A stretch of DNA of 64,000 bases, from NCBI GenBank assembly GCA_028869255.1, contig CP110972.1:3973001-4037000 (forward strand), read 5' to 3'. Below the pieces are notes generated by a model. That model ran no database searches, was not told where the DNA came from, and saw nothing but the letters and a program-made list of their open reading frames with translations. Source of the DNA: Pseudomonas poae. GTDB taxonomy: Bacteria > Pseudomonadota > Gammaproteobacteria > Pseudomonadales > Pseudomonadaceae. This document shows positions 56,501 to 64,000 of the stretch, one piece after another. The translations under genes were made by a program, and so were the position numbers. Positions within the stretch are counted from its first letter, which is position 1. Each line of letters begins with the position of its first letter.

Positions 56501-56947
56501 TCACGCAGATCGAATCATGGTTGAGAGAAAGACGGGCCTCAGGTTGGCCAGCGCTTCAATCTGGAAGTCTCGCTGGTGTGAGGTGTGATACACCGCCCCC
56601 TGAGCCACTTCCAGCAAGCAAACCTCAGAACCAGACCTGTCCTCACCTACGGTTACTCTGGTTAACCGCTCCATCTGCCAGCCTCTGGACTTATTCATCC
56701 AAGATGGCGTCACAGCCATAATCTCGGTGATAGCTAAATCCGCACCTTGGCTTACCAACATTTTTTGAAGCTGGTGGGTGTCGTCAATCATCATCACGCA
56801 CTCGCTGAACCGACCCTCGTTTTCGACGCTAAGGGTTAAGTGATACCAAGGCGTTCGGAGCAGCCTTGAGACTCCACGCCAATGGGACACGCCCTCCCCG
56901 AACATTCCTGGGACGCCTATTAGGTCGTTGTCTAAGGTTCTGAACAT
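56501..56947 (-). CDS. Small hypothetical protein
   Basis: This is a 148-residue soluble protein of a family I do not recognise. Its strands alternate with short polar loops (RTPWYHLTLSVENEGRFSEC, then WQMERLTRVTVGEDRSGSEV), suggesting a beta-barrel or sandwich. I chose the ATG at 56947, which has GAGG six bases upstream; the frame is open to a TTG at 56959. It is the middle gene of the three minus-strand hypotheticals. Confidence 0.5.
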   Translation of the reverse strand: MFRTLDNDLIGVPGMFGEGVSHWRGVSRLLRTPWYHLTLSVENEGRFSECVMMIDDTHQLQKMLVSQGADLAITEIMAVTPSWMNKSRGWQMERLTRVTVGEDRSGSEVCLLEVAQGAVYHTSHQRDFQIEALANLRPVFLSTMIRSA

Positions 56948-57001
56948 GTGTCGCCTCAAACTGCTGGAGCACGTCAGTTGCCCAGCAGAACCGGTGGGTA
57001 A

Positions 57002-57397
57002 TCAGAAAAGGGAAAATATCGCTTCGATAGAAGCAGACTTACGATGGCCTGGCCCGAGCAATACGTAGACCGTGTTGCGTGTTTCGAATAGGTAGCCTTC
57101 CTTGAAAGCGGTGCCCATGCTTGAGCGCACCCAATGGCCTGGCTCGAAACGCCTCTGCTCGTCGTCCACAACTTTGTGGGCAAACATAAACATTGGTTGG
57201 CAGCCTGCGGCGGCTACTTTGGCTCGCTCGGCGTCGGTGACGATGGCGTCTAGGATGATCCATTCCTCGACGGCGCATAGGGGCATCCATTTGTAGCGTT
57301 TTCTGGCCACTGCGACGGCTTCATCAAGGGAAAGTGCGGAGCCCATTAATCGGATACCAAGATCACCTAGCAGACCGTCTTCGATGATCCCATCCAT
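57002..57397 (-). CDS. Small hypothetical protein (recalled as DUF6957-like)
   Basis: This 131-residue protein matches a Pseudomonas pattern I recall as DUF6957, not verified: LGIRLMGSALSLDEAVAVAR, then VEEWIILDAIVTDAERAKVA, then FAHKVVDDEQRRFEPGHWVR, then FETRNTVYVLLGPG. The function is unknown. I chose the ATG at 57397 over upstream codons in the same frame because homology-like sequence begins there. It is divergent from the XRE gene at 57528, with an inverted repeat between them. Confidence 0.6.
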   Translation of the reverse strand: MDGIIEDGLLGDLGIRLMGSALSLDEAVAVARKRYKWMPLCAVEEWIILDAIVTDAERAKVAAAGCQPMFMFAHKVVDDEQRRFEPGHWVRSSMGTAFKEGYLFETRNTVYVLLGPGHRKSASIEAIFSLF

Positions 57398-57448
57398 CGC
57401 CCAAGCCCTCTCTGTCAATATCCAATAATTAGTAACTGAGGCACAATA

Positions 57449-57484
57449 CCGCCACATCCACCAATATATCTGTTTGTGTGGCGG
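57449..57484. promoter_or_regulatory. Inverted repeat in divergent XRE / hypothetical promoter region
   Basis: CCGCCACA (57449-57456) and TGTGGCGG (57477-57484) form a perfect 8-bp inverted repeat spaced by 20 AT-rich bases. It lies between the two divergent genes and is a candidate operator for the XRE protein. Confidence 0.45.
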
Positions 57485-57527
57485 CAGGCAAATGCGACAT
57501 ACCGTTTCCTTTTATCGGGATAGTGAA

Positions 57528-57989
57528 ATGTCGCTGCGCAAATCTTATGCAGCAGTAGTTCAACTGCTTCGCACTCAGAAAGGTCTATCTCAGGCAGGTC
57601 TTTCGGGCTTCGTCACGCAAGCGCACGTCAGCGAGCTAGAGCAAGGAAGGAGCTCAGCGACCGTCGATATGAGTGCACGTCTCGCCTTAGCGCTGAACGT
57701 AGAGCCGATCACACTGCTGGCACTAACTGTTGCATCCCATGAAAAACGCTCAATGCGCGAAGTTCTTCTGGCGTCGCTAGCTGAGGCTGAGGCGCTAGGG
57801 CTGGCAGATAGACCGCTTCCAACCGAACCGAAAGCCATCAATCCGCCTCGAGAGTTGGAGGCTCAGAGGAAATGGTTGGCCGTGCAGGAGCTTAAGACGA
57901 AAGGGCTTAGCCAGAGTGAGGCAGCGAGACAGCTAGGGCTGCCGGAATCGACGTTGCGCCGGTTGTGGCACCAACCACCAAAGGAATGA
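57528..57989 (+). CDS. XRE-family regulator with second C-terminal HTH
   Basis: This 153-residue regulator has the same plan as the gene at 881. The N-terminal Cro/C1 HTH spans residues 1-60 (MSLRKSYAAVVQLLRTQKGLSQ ... AHVSELEQGRSSATVDM), followed by EPITLLALTVASHE. The C-terminal HTH lies at about residues 120-148 (LKTKGLSQSEAARQLGLPESTLRRLW). The start at 57528 aligns with the paralogues. It is divergent from three small hypothetical genes, which it may control. A role in accessory element gene control is likely. Confidence 0.75.
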   Translation: MSLRKSYAAVVQLLRTQKGLSQAGLSGFVTQAHVSELEQGRSSATVDMSARLALALNVEPITLLALTVASHEKRSMREVLLASLAEAEALGLADRPLPTEPKAINPPRELEAQRKWLAVQELKTKGLSQSEAARQLGLPESTLRRLWHQPPKE

Positions 57990-58128
57990 ATATCAGTCCT
58001 GATAGCGGAAATAGCCTTCCATTTGTCAACACTGATTAACTCCGCGATTCGCCTCGACGTGCGTGCGTTGCATTTCGTAACTTGCTCCGCTCGACAGGCC
58101 AATCCAGATTGCTGATCAATTCATCTGA

Positions 58129-58600
58129 TTAGGATAATCCGCTGCCTCCGCACACTGGCGCGAACATGCCTGCGATAATCCTGGCGTCGAGCAACGCATG
58201 GTGGGGCAGCTCTTCACCCTCGCTAGTCTGAGAAAGCATTGTTGCGTCAGTAGGAAAATTACGAACGATTCTGGGCCAGTGCCCATCGTCGTAGGCGAGA
58301 TCACAGAAGAGCTCCCAGTCGTATTGGGGAGCGTCTGTAACAATTTCTACTGCCTGATCAAAGGATATGCTCAAAGATCTCGCGATTGATTTCAAAGCCG
58401 TTACAAGAGTGCCCAGGAGGATCGCAAAACTTCTCCTTAGGAAAGCGGCATTCAGTCCTTCCCGGCAGACAGAATTGCACTTCAGCGACTGAGGTCGCGA
58501 TAGGGCTGACGCAGGTTGATACCCGAGAGCGGGGCGAGCCTTGGTAGCTGATAGATAGCAGTAGGAAGGGAGTCCGGAAGTGATGTGGGTTGAGGCACTT
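58129..58600 (-). pseudogene. Remnant of a 3'-5' exonuclease (DEDD type)
   Basis: The C-terminal third reads VTDAPQYDWELFCDLAYDDG and later HHALLDARIIAGMF, the exonuclease motifs with the catalytic D..H....D pattern. Upstream, pieces in other frames (LTECRFP-like, then KEKFCD) recall the middle of the same small exoribonuclease family. The start and the first DxE motif cannot be joined without several frameshifts. I take it as a degenerate gene. Confidence 0.5.
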
Positions 58601-58721
58601 AGCACTGATGACCAATCAAATACCTCCCCTGCTGTGCCAGCTCGTAACGGATGTTAGACCTCCTAAGATTCTCAGACGGAGCTATCCCTCACAATTTCTG
58701 GCTTTTTTGCTTCTTTTTGAA

Positions 58722-58749
58722 ATCAAAAAATAGCAGCGCCTTACGGCGC
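58722..58749 (-). terminator. Rho-independent terminator on minus strand
   Basis: On the minus strand GCGCC-GTAA-GGCGC is followed by TGCTATTTTTTG. No intact minus-strand gene lies just upstream, so it probably belonged to a lost gene. Confidence 0.55.
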
Positions 58750-60050
58750 AAAGAGGCGACATCTCACTGCCCTACGGGCCTATATCCAACACCGCAGGTT
58801 AAGCTGTGCAACAGCCATCATTTAAAAGTAGACAGGGAAAACAGCCTAAAAACCAAAGCAACAGCAAAGCAATCGAGTCGATTGCCTTAAAAGCTCGTGG
58901 AAAAACCAAAAAAGCGAGGCTGTCGGGATCGCTGCTTTTCTTTTGTCCTCAAATATAACATCTCCGGTTTTGAAAAATGATTTCAAGGGGGGTAGCGAAA
59001 ATATTTTTTTGATCACCCGATCTCGCTCTATATTGCACAGGCAAAACCCAGCCTTAGTAAGCATCCAGAAGACATCCTGGGCGCAGCGTCCCGCCCTTTT
59101 GGTCAAGCAGCTGGATCACCCAATCGAGTAATCCATGTCATCGGAGCCATGCAGATGCCCCGGTCGGCATACTCTGAAGAGAGCTTAGTGGAAGCCCGGA
59201 TAATCCTCAGATTGAAGAGGTCGCACCGGGGGCGCGTGAGCACATCATCAAGCATTGTCGCGACGGAGTTAAAAGTGCCTAGATGGTATGTGCAGGTCAC
59301 ACCGGATTCCACGCCCTATTCGCCCTGGTAACTTATTGGCTACGGACTGCGCCCGTGGCGGAGACGGCCCGCTGGCAATTATTGCGCGCAGGAGGGCGTC
59401 ACATTAGTTGATGATCGCTCCGCTTCCCCCCAAGGCATGGACTTGTAACAGAGCAGTCGCAAAAGCTCGAACACGCTTTTCCAACCTGAGCACGGCCTCT
59501 CAAGGGACAAGTTCATTGAGTTATGGCAATCGCTCAACAGCAATAAAAATCACCGAACCTGCTCAAGATAATATTGCAAAAGTCACAAAAGCCCACATGC
59601 GACAGCTTAGGGAATTAGTTGAAATTGAAGGCCATATAGTCCTAGCAAGAATCAAACAATCTCCGGAACTAATGGATCCCATGCACAGAACGAAATCTCT
59701 TGTTTAGTATTTTGACAACAAGCCATACACACATTAAAGAATACAACATAAGAAGTAGCGTCTCGAAGTTTACTTTCCGTTTCTTCTGGGCATACCCCTA
59801 GTCTGTACGGCCAATCTCCGGCGTCTTTTTATACAAGTGGCCTTTTGGTTAAGACTACCAAAGTATATTTTTAGCATACTCTAGCTAACGGTATGCCCTA
59901 CGTAGACTGTTTAAAAAATTTGCCCTGCGCCTTGACGGCATCTGGAAAAACATATTCCATATATTGACAAAGCAACGGTACGACACCGTTTTTTTTGAGA
60001 GCTCAGGGAGCACTGACGGTCATGATGGCGGGTGCTTTCGGGACAGAAAA

Positions 60051-60272
60051 ATGCAAAAAGGAATCGCGCAGGAAGTGGGTTTTCTGACTGAAGATGACGT
60101 AGCCCACCTATATAACGTGAGCAAGTCTACACTCGACTACTGGAGAGGAAATAGCTATGGCCCGGCTTACGCATATGTAGGGAATAGCTTCTTTTATCCT
60201 GCGGACGGAGTAAGCACGCTCCCGATGTTGAGGCTCAAGGGCTTCGTTTTCACTCACGGCGGAGCGATCTGA
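60051..60272 (+). CDS. AlpA/excisionase-like HTH protein
   Basis: This 73-residue protein carries a MerR/AlpA-type HTH: FLTEDDVAHLYNVSKSTLDY, then WRGNSYGPAYAYVGNSFFYP, the usual pattern of helix, recognition helix and wing. I chose the ATG at 60051, where the domain begins; the frame is open from 59964. It lies one base before a second, related gene and close to the integrase. Such proteins act as recombination directionality factors or as regulators of integrase genes. Confidence 0.7.
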   Translation: MQKGIAQEVGFLTEDDVAHLYNVSKSTLDYWRGNSYGPAYAYVGNSFFYPADGVSTLPMLRLKGFVFTHGGAI

Positions 60273-60273
60273 C

Positions 60274-60506
60274 ATGAGCGACATCAGAAGTAAGATTGCT
60301 CACGAGATCAACTGCTACACCGCCGAAGATATCAGTGAACTCGCTAAGGTCAACCTTGATACTTTGGCGTACTGGAGAAAGCACGGCAAGGGGCCGAAAC
60401 CTATCCGCTTTGGCTCTGCTTACTTGTATCCAAAAACGCTGTGATGGAATTCATCGGCAGTCTGATGGAATCCGATTCGGACGAGTTCATTAGACGCTGC
60501 ATTTAA
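60274..60506 (+). pseudogene. Second AlpA/excisionase-like HTH protein, one-base frameshift
   Basis: It begins MSDIRSKIAHEINCYTAEDI, then SELAKVNLDTLAYWRKHGKG, then PKPIRFGSAYLYP, a paralogue of the protein just upstream. At a run of five A (60432-60436) the written frame ends almost at once. One more A gives YPKNAVMEFIGSLMESDSDEF and a stop at 60506, for 77 residues. The 3-helix and wing core is before the break, so a shortened protein of 56 residues might still fold. Confidence 0.7.
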
Positions 60507-60510
60507 AATG

Positions 60511-60530
60511 AAGGGGCCAACTGGCCCCTT
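60511..60530. terminator. Bidirectional terminator between excisionase-like and integrase genes
   Basis: AAGGGGCCA / TGGCCCCTT is a 9-bp perfect stem with a 2-base centre, followed by TTTT. It lies between converging genes. Confidence 0.85.
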
Positions 60531-60539
60531 TTTTCATGC

Positions 60540-61663
60540 CTAGGCGCTTTTGAGTTCACCAAGTTGCTGCAAAATCAGGGCGAGTTGTCCGTCGATATTT
60601 TTAGCGTCCTGTTGCTTGATGTTCAGCGCGTTGTAAGCAGTGTGGACATCAGTCGCTTTGACGTGTGTGTATCGTTTCAAAGTCTGCCAATCACGGTGGC
60701 CGCTCATCAGCGCGACTTGGGGAACGTTCAGGCCAATGCCGAAAAAGTCAGTGATCGCTTTGTGCCGAAGATCGTGAAAGCGAACTGGTCTAGACACTCC
60801 AGCTTCCGCCCGTGCGCGTGTGAACGCAGTACAAACGGACTTCGGATTGTAGGGAAAAATGCAGCCGGATTTCCGCCCCCCGATAAAGCTCTCTACAAGT
60901 TCCCAGGCTGAAGGCAGCAGTGGAACAGTCTCATCGTTACCTTCCTTTAAGTCAGGATGCTTTCGGTCACGAATAATGACTGTCTTATTCTCCCTGTCCA
61001 AGTCTTCAATTCTGATTCTGCAGATCTCTGCTTGTCGCATAGATGTGTAGAGACTGAATCGGATCACCTGCGGCATGTCGATCTGCTGACGGGTTTTTGT
61101 AGCAAAGACAGCAGTGATAGCGTCGATTTCCTGCTGTGTTGGTACACACTCCACTTCGCGACTTTTGATTCTCATTTTGTGACTTGTCTTCAGCCCCTTA
61201 CGCGCCTTGTCGGCCAGATCTGGGTCAATATCAAGGTGCTTGGTGTCATAGCAATAGCGAAGCACAGATGACAGCAATGAGAGATCACCAGCAATTGTTT
61301 GACCCTGAACGCCCTCTTTTTCCTGGCATCAATGAACGACTCCAGGTGACTCTTCGAAAGCCGTTCGATCCCGATATTGCCCAGGCGTTTCTTCAGAGCT
61401 TTGTAGATGAACAGTGCGCTCCGCTGAAGGGTACGGCCCTGCTGTATGTAATCGAGGTAGTCATCGATATAATGCGCGACAGTTGAACCCTTGGGAGCAG
61501 CGGCCCTGCCGGTGGCTTTGATCTCTTCAAGCTGACGTGCTTTTTCCTTTGCAAACGCCTTTGCAAGCTTCTCTGTCGTGAACGTTTCACTGATCGCCTT
61601 GTGACCCTTTGATCGAATCAGCACACGCCAGTTGCCGCTTGGGAGCTTTTGGATTGAAGCCAT
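60540..61663 (-). pseudogene. Tyrosine recombinase (island integrase at dusA), one-base frameshift
   Basis: This is a phage-type integrase of about 374 residues, split at a run of five T (plus strand 61317-61321). The N-terminal frame has an AP2-like arm (MASIQKLPSGNWRVLIRSKG) and a SAM-like core-binding domain (TVAHYIDDYLDYIQ). One more base joins ARKKEGVQGQTIAG to LSSVLRYCYDTKHLDIDP. The catalytic residues are all present: Arg in TSMRQAEICRI, His and Arg in FHDLRHKAI, His in MSGHRDW and Tyr in LKRYTHV. It lies 157 bases from dusA with its start facing that gene, the usual layout of integrases that use the dusA site. As written, it is inactive. Confidence 0.85.
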
Positions 61664-61845
61664 GGTCGTGTTCACTCAGTGTTCATTTATCCATACCCGA
61701 TGCATACCTTTGATGCACACGGCGTGTACTCCAGGTGTACCAAAACCGTGATTTTGGCCCCTGAAATGTACACGAACGATAGCACAAAAACCTGCTGAAG
61801 GCCTTTAAATACAAGGCTTTATGAATCGTAAATTTTCTGTAGCAC
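61664..61845. other. Probable island attachment region at the dusA 5' end
   Basis: The stretch joins the integrase start to the first codons of dusA. The dusA start of known integrations overlaps the APMMDWTDRH codons (61842-61871). I cannot find a second copy of this sequence in the window, so the exact core and the other boundary remain unknown. Confidence 0.4.
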
Positions 61846-62786
61846 CCATGATGGATTGGACCGACCGCCACTGCCGGTTCTTCCTGCGTCTGCTCTCCAA
61901 GCACGCCCTGCTCTACACCGAGATGGTCACCACCGGCGCGATCCTGCATGGCGACCACGAGCGTTTCCTGCGCCACAACGAAGCCGAGCACCCACTTGCG
62001 CTCCAACTGGGTGGCAGTGTTCCGGCGGATCTGGCTGCCTGTGCGCGCATGGCCGAGGCGGCGGGCTACGACGAGGTGAACCTGAACGTCGGCTGCCCCA
62101 GCGACCGGGTGCAGAACAATATGATCGGCGCGATCTTGATGGCGCATCCAGCACTGGTGGCCGATTGCGTGAAGGCGATGCGCGATGCGGTTTCGATTCC
62201 GGTGACGGTGAAGCATCGTATCGGGATCAATGGTCGGGACAGTTATGCCGAGCTGTGTGATTTTGTCGGGACTGTGAAGGACGCGGGGTGCACCAGTTTT
62301 ACCGTGCATGCGCGGATTGCGATTCTGGAGGGGTTGTCGCCGAAGGAGAATCGCGACATTCCGCCGCTGCGTTATGACGTGGCGGCGCAGTTGAAGCGCG
62401 ATTTTGCCGAGCTGGAGATTATTCTCAACGGCGGGATCAAGACGCTGGAGCAGTGCCATGAGCATTTGCAGGCGTTTGACGGGGTGATGCTGGGCCGTGA
62501 GGCTTATCACAACCCGTATTTGCTGGCAGAGGTGGATCAGCAGTTGTTTGGCAGCACCCAGCCGGTGATCAGCCGGGCCGAGGCGTTGGCGCAGTTGCGG
62601 CCTTATATTGCTGAGCATTTGGCCAGTGGCGGGACGATGCATCACATTACGCGGCATGTGTTGGGGTTGGGGACGGGGTTTGCGGGTGCGCGCAAGTTTC
62701 GGCAGTTGTTGTCGGTGGATATTCATAAGGCTGCGGACCCGCTGGCGTTGCTGGATCAGGCAGGGGCGTTGCTGGAGGGGCGTTGA
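61821..62786 (+). CDS. dusA: tRNA-dihydrouridine(20/20a) synthase
   Basis: This 321-residue flavoenzyme reduces uridine in the tRNA D loop. The signature RKFSVAPMMDWTDRHCRFFL opens the TIM barrel at residue 3. The catalytic Cys is in LNVGCPSDRVQ. VTVKHRIG and FTVHARIAILEGLSPKENR bind FMN and tRNA, and NGGIKT with MLGREAYHNP closes the barrel. The N-terminus is a few residues shorter than in many DusA proteins, perhaps because the island replaced the original start. It is a core gene, intact, with high GC typical of the host. Confidence 0.95.
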   Translation: MNRKFSVAPMMDWTDRHCRFFLRLLSKHALLYTEMVTTGAILHGDHERFLRHNEAEHPLALQLGGSVPADLAACARMAEAAGYDEVNLNVGCPSDRVQNNMIGAILMAHPALVADCVKAMRDAVSIPVTVKHRIGINGRDSYAELCDFVGTVKDAGCTSFTVHARIAILEGLSPKENRDIPPLRYDVAAQLKRDFAELEIILNGGIKTLEQCHEHLQAFDGVMLGREAYHNPYLLAEVDQQLFGSTQPVISRAEALAQLRPYIAEHLASGGTMHHITRHVLGLGTGFAGARKFRQLLSVDIHKAADPLALLDQAGALLEGR

Positions 62787-62820
62787 GTGCCTGTTGAGGC
62801 ATGAGCTGGCCGATCTGGCG

Positions 62821-62881
62821 CTTTCGGGAGCAAGCCCCTCCCACATTTTGGGCCGCCATCGCAGGCAAGCCAGCTCCCACC
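62821..62881. repeat. REP element of P. fluorescens type
   Basis: The segment holds GGGAGCAAGCCCCTCCC and, reversed, GTGGGAGCTGGCTTGCCTGC, the familiar REP arms of the P. fluorescens group facing each other in one unit. It lies between dusA and tal. Confidence 0.75.
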
Positions 62882-63075
62882 GTCTGATTGCGGTGCTCAT
62901 ATGGCAGTTGGGTTGAACCTGCCGGTCTCTTTGCCCTCCTATTTACCAGCAAGATCAGTCATTCAAACGGCTGTTTTCAGGTTATTGCCCTCGCAAACGA
63001 TCGATCGCATTTGCGCCCTTGAGCGCCTGCCGGCGCTCGGGTAATGTCTTCAGACCCATAGGACAGAGCACGCCC

Positions 63076-64000
63076 ATGACTTCCAAGCTGGAACAACTCA
63101 AGCAGTTCACCACCGTCGTAGCCGATACCGGCGATTTTTCAACCCTCGCCAAGCTCAAGCCGCAAGACGCCACCACCAACCCTTCCCTGCTGCTCAAAGC
63201 CGCTTCGATCCCAGGCTATGCCAAGCTGTTGGATGAGTGCGTGACGGACTGCAACGGTGACGTGGGCCTGGCCAGCGACCGTTTTGCGGTGGCGGTCGGT
63301 CAAGAGATCCTCAAAGTGGTGCCGGGGCGTATTTCGACCGAGGTGGATGCCCGCCTGTCATTTGACGAAGCCGCTATTCTCAAGCGTGCGCATCGTCTGA
63401 TCGACCTGTACGACAAGGCCGGCGTAAGCCGTGACCGTGTGCTGATCAAGATCGCCTCCACCTGGGAAGGCATCCGCGCCGCGGAGAAGCTGGAAAAAGA
63501 AGGCATCCAGACTAACCTGACCCTGCTGTTCTCTTTTGCCCAGGCCGTGGCTTGTGCAGAAGCCGGTGTGTTCCTGATTTCGCCATTCGTGGGCCGTATC
63601 TACGACTGGTACAAGAAGGCCAACGGCAACGACTACACCGGTTCCGATGACCCAGGTGTGCAGTCGGTAACGCGCATCTACAACTACTACAAGGCCAATG
63701 GCTACAAGACTGTGGTGATGGGTGCCAGCTTCCGCAACCTGAGCCAGATTGAAGAGCTGGCCGGCTGTGATCGCCTGACCATCAGCCCGGACCTGCTGGA
63801 GAAGCTGGCGGCGGATGAAGGCAAGCTGGAGCGCAAGCTGTCGCCAGGGCATGCCGGTGAAGCGCGGGTGCATTTGACTGAAGCGCAGTTCCGTTGGGAA
63901 TCCAATGAGGACGCGATGGCGACTGAGAAGCTGGCGGAGGGGATTCGTCAGTTTGCTCGGGACCAGGAGAAGTTGGAGGCGTTGCTGACTGCCAAGCTGT
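63076..64000 (+). CDS. tal: Transaldolase (runs to the window edge)
   Basis: This 308-residue pentose phosphate enzyme has [20 protein letters not shown] at the start, [12 protein letters not shown], the Schiff-base Lys in [24 protein letters not shown] and GRIYDWYKK. It exchanges dihydroxyacetone units between sugar phosphates. The window ends one base into the stop codon, so the coding part is complete. It follows dusA by 289 bases, the usual Pseudomonas order. Confidence 0.95.
   Translation, partial: MTSKLEQLKQFTTVVADTGDFSTLAKLKPQDATTNPSLLLKAASIPGYAKLLDECVTDCNGDVGLASDRFAVAVGQEILKVVPGRISTEVDARLSFDEAAILKRAHRLIDLYDKAGVSRDRVLIKIASTWEGIRAAEKLEKEGIQTNLTLLFSFAQAVACAEAGVFLISPFVGRIYDWYKKANGNDYTGSDDPGVQSVTRIYNYYKANGYKTVVMGASFRNLSQIEELAGCDRLTISPDLLEKLAADEGKLERKLSPGHAGEARVHLTEAQFRWESNEDAMATEKLAEGIRQFARDQEKLEALLTAKL

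Larger units (their letters stand above)
57990..60050. other. About 2 kb of decayed or non-coding DNA
   Basis: No intact gene is visible. It includes the exonuclease remnant at 58129-58600, a minus-strand terminator at 58722-58749, and AT-rich stretches. A 99-codon frame at 59408-59707 has a helical second half but a poor start and no match I know. The part from 59700 to 60050 is AT-rich and probably carries the promoter of the excisionase-like genes. Confidence 0.45.

Noticed and set aside
59408..59707. 99-codon open frame in the 58-60 kb gap
   Set aside because: The second half looks helical, but the start lacks a ribosome-binding site and the first half is low in structure. Not enough to call a gene.
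62821..62881. Possible CRISPR-like or transposon end repeat after dusA
   Set aside because: A single REP unit of the P. fluorescens type explains it. I saw no repeat-spacer array in the window.
61683..62900. Long minus-strand open frame (405 codons) across dusA
   Set aside because: It is antisense to dusA, a clear core gene. The translation is rich in Arg, Gln and Pro, as expected from the opposite strand of high-GC coding DNA.
1..64000. Insertion sequences, tRNA or rRNA genes
   Set aside because: I saw no transposase pattern and no tRNA or rRNA sequence. A full tRNA scan could not be run, so a missed tRNA cannot be excluded.

Overview
The window reads as a Pseudomonas chromosome, most likely of the P. 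fluorescens group. Supporting signs are the dusA-tal pair at the right edge, a REP element of P. fluorescens type between them, an MvaT-family H-NS-like protein, Pseudomonas-type small hypothetical proteins and typical codon use. Most of the window is accessory DNA. A tyrosine-recombinase gene and two tandem AlpA/excisionase-like genes lie against the 5' end of dusA, a known integration site for genomic islands.

Layout. (1) 0-7.2 kb: small hypothetical genes, two XRE regulators, a frameshifted PPP-type phosphatase next to a histidine-phosphatase fusion, a CsbD-like protein and a hotdog thioesterase. (2) 7.2-36 kb: a catabolic cluster for GABA-like amino acids or their precursors. It has two class III aminotransferases (one GabT-like), a succinate-semialdehyde-type dehydrogenase, APC and EamA transporters, a HAD hydrolase, CsaA, a PucR regulator, a large FAD/Fe-S dehydrogenase, an MFS carrier, an amidohydrolase paired with a CobW-type GTPase, a Liv-type ABC transporter and a 2-hydroxyacid dehydrogenase. 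A short motif, ATAGGAATT and variants, recurs upstream of most of its transcription units and may define a local regulon. (3) 36-41.2 kb: an intact GntR / fumarase-superfamily lyase / DctA module lies between the 3' stump of one mvaT-like gene and a complete mvaT-like gene. (4) 41.2-55.6 kb: a defence-type region. It holds a Hanks-type kinase, a 932-residue nuclease-STAND-SEC-C protein, a Gabija-like OLD nuclease plus UvrD-type helicase pair (both broken), an unknown Cys-motif protein, a umuC fragment, and an overlapping three-gene operon of a caspase-like protease, a beta-sandwich/helical-repeat protein and a metallo-beta-lactamase-fold protein. The three-gene operon is the best candidate for an undescribed system. 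(5) 56-61.7 kb: small Pseudomonas hypotheticals, a third XRE regulator, about 2 kb of decayed DNA, and the excisionase-like and integrase genes. (6) 61.8-64 kb: the core genes dusA and tal.

A striking feature is the number of genes broken by one base. Eleven clear single-base frameshifts can be placed, most in short homopolymers, plus in-frame stops in both members of the OLD/helicase pair. In the catabolic cluster the lesions fall in permeases, ABC components and the regulator and spare the enzymes. Either the accessory DNA is decaying, or this assembly has homopolymer-length errors. The sequence alone cannot decide, so the broken genes are listed as pseudogenes with the full reconstructed span.
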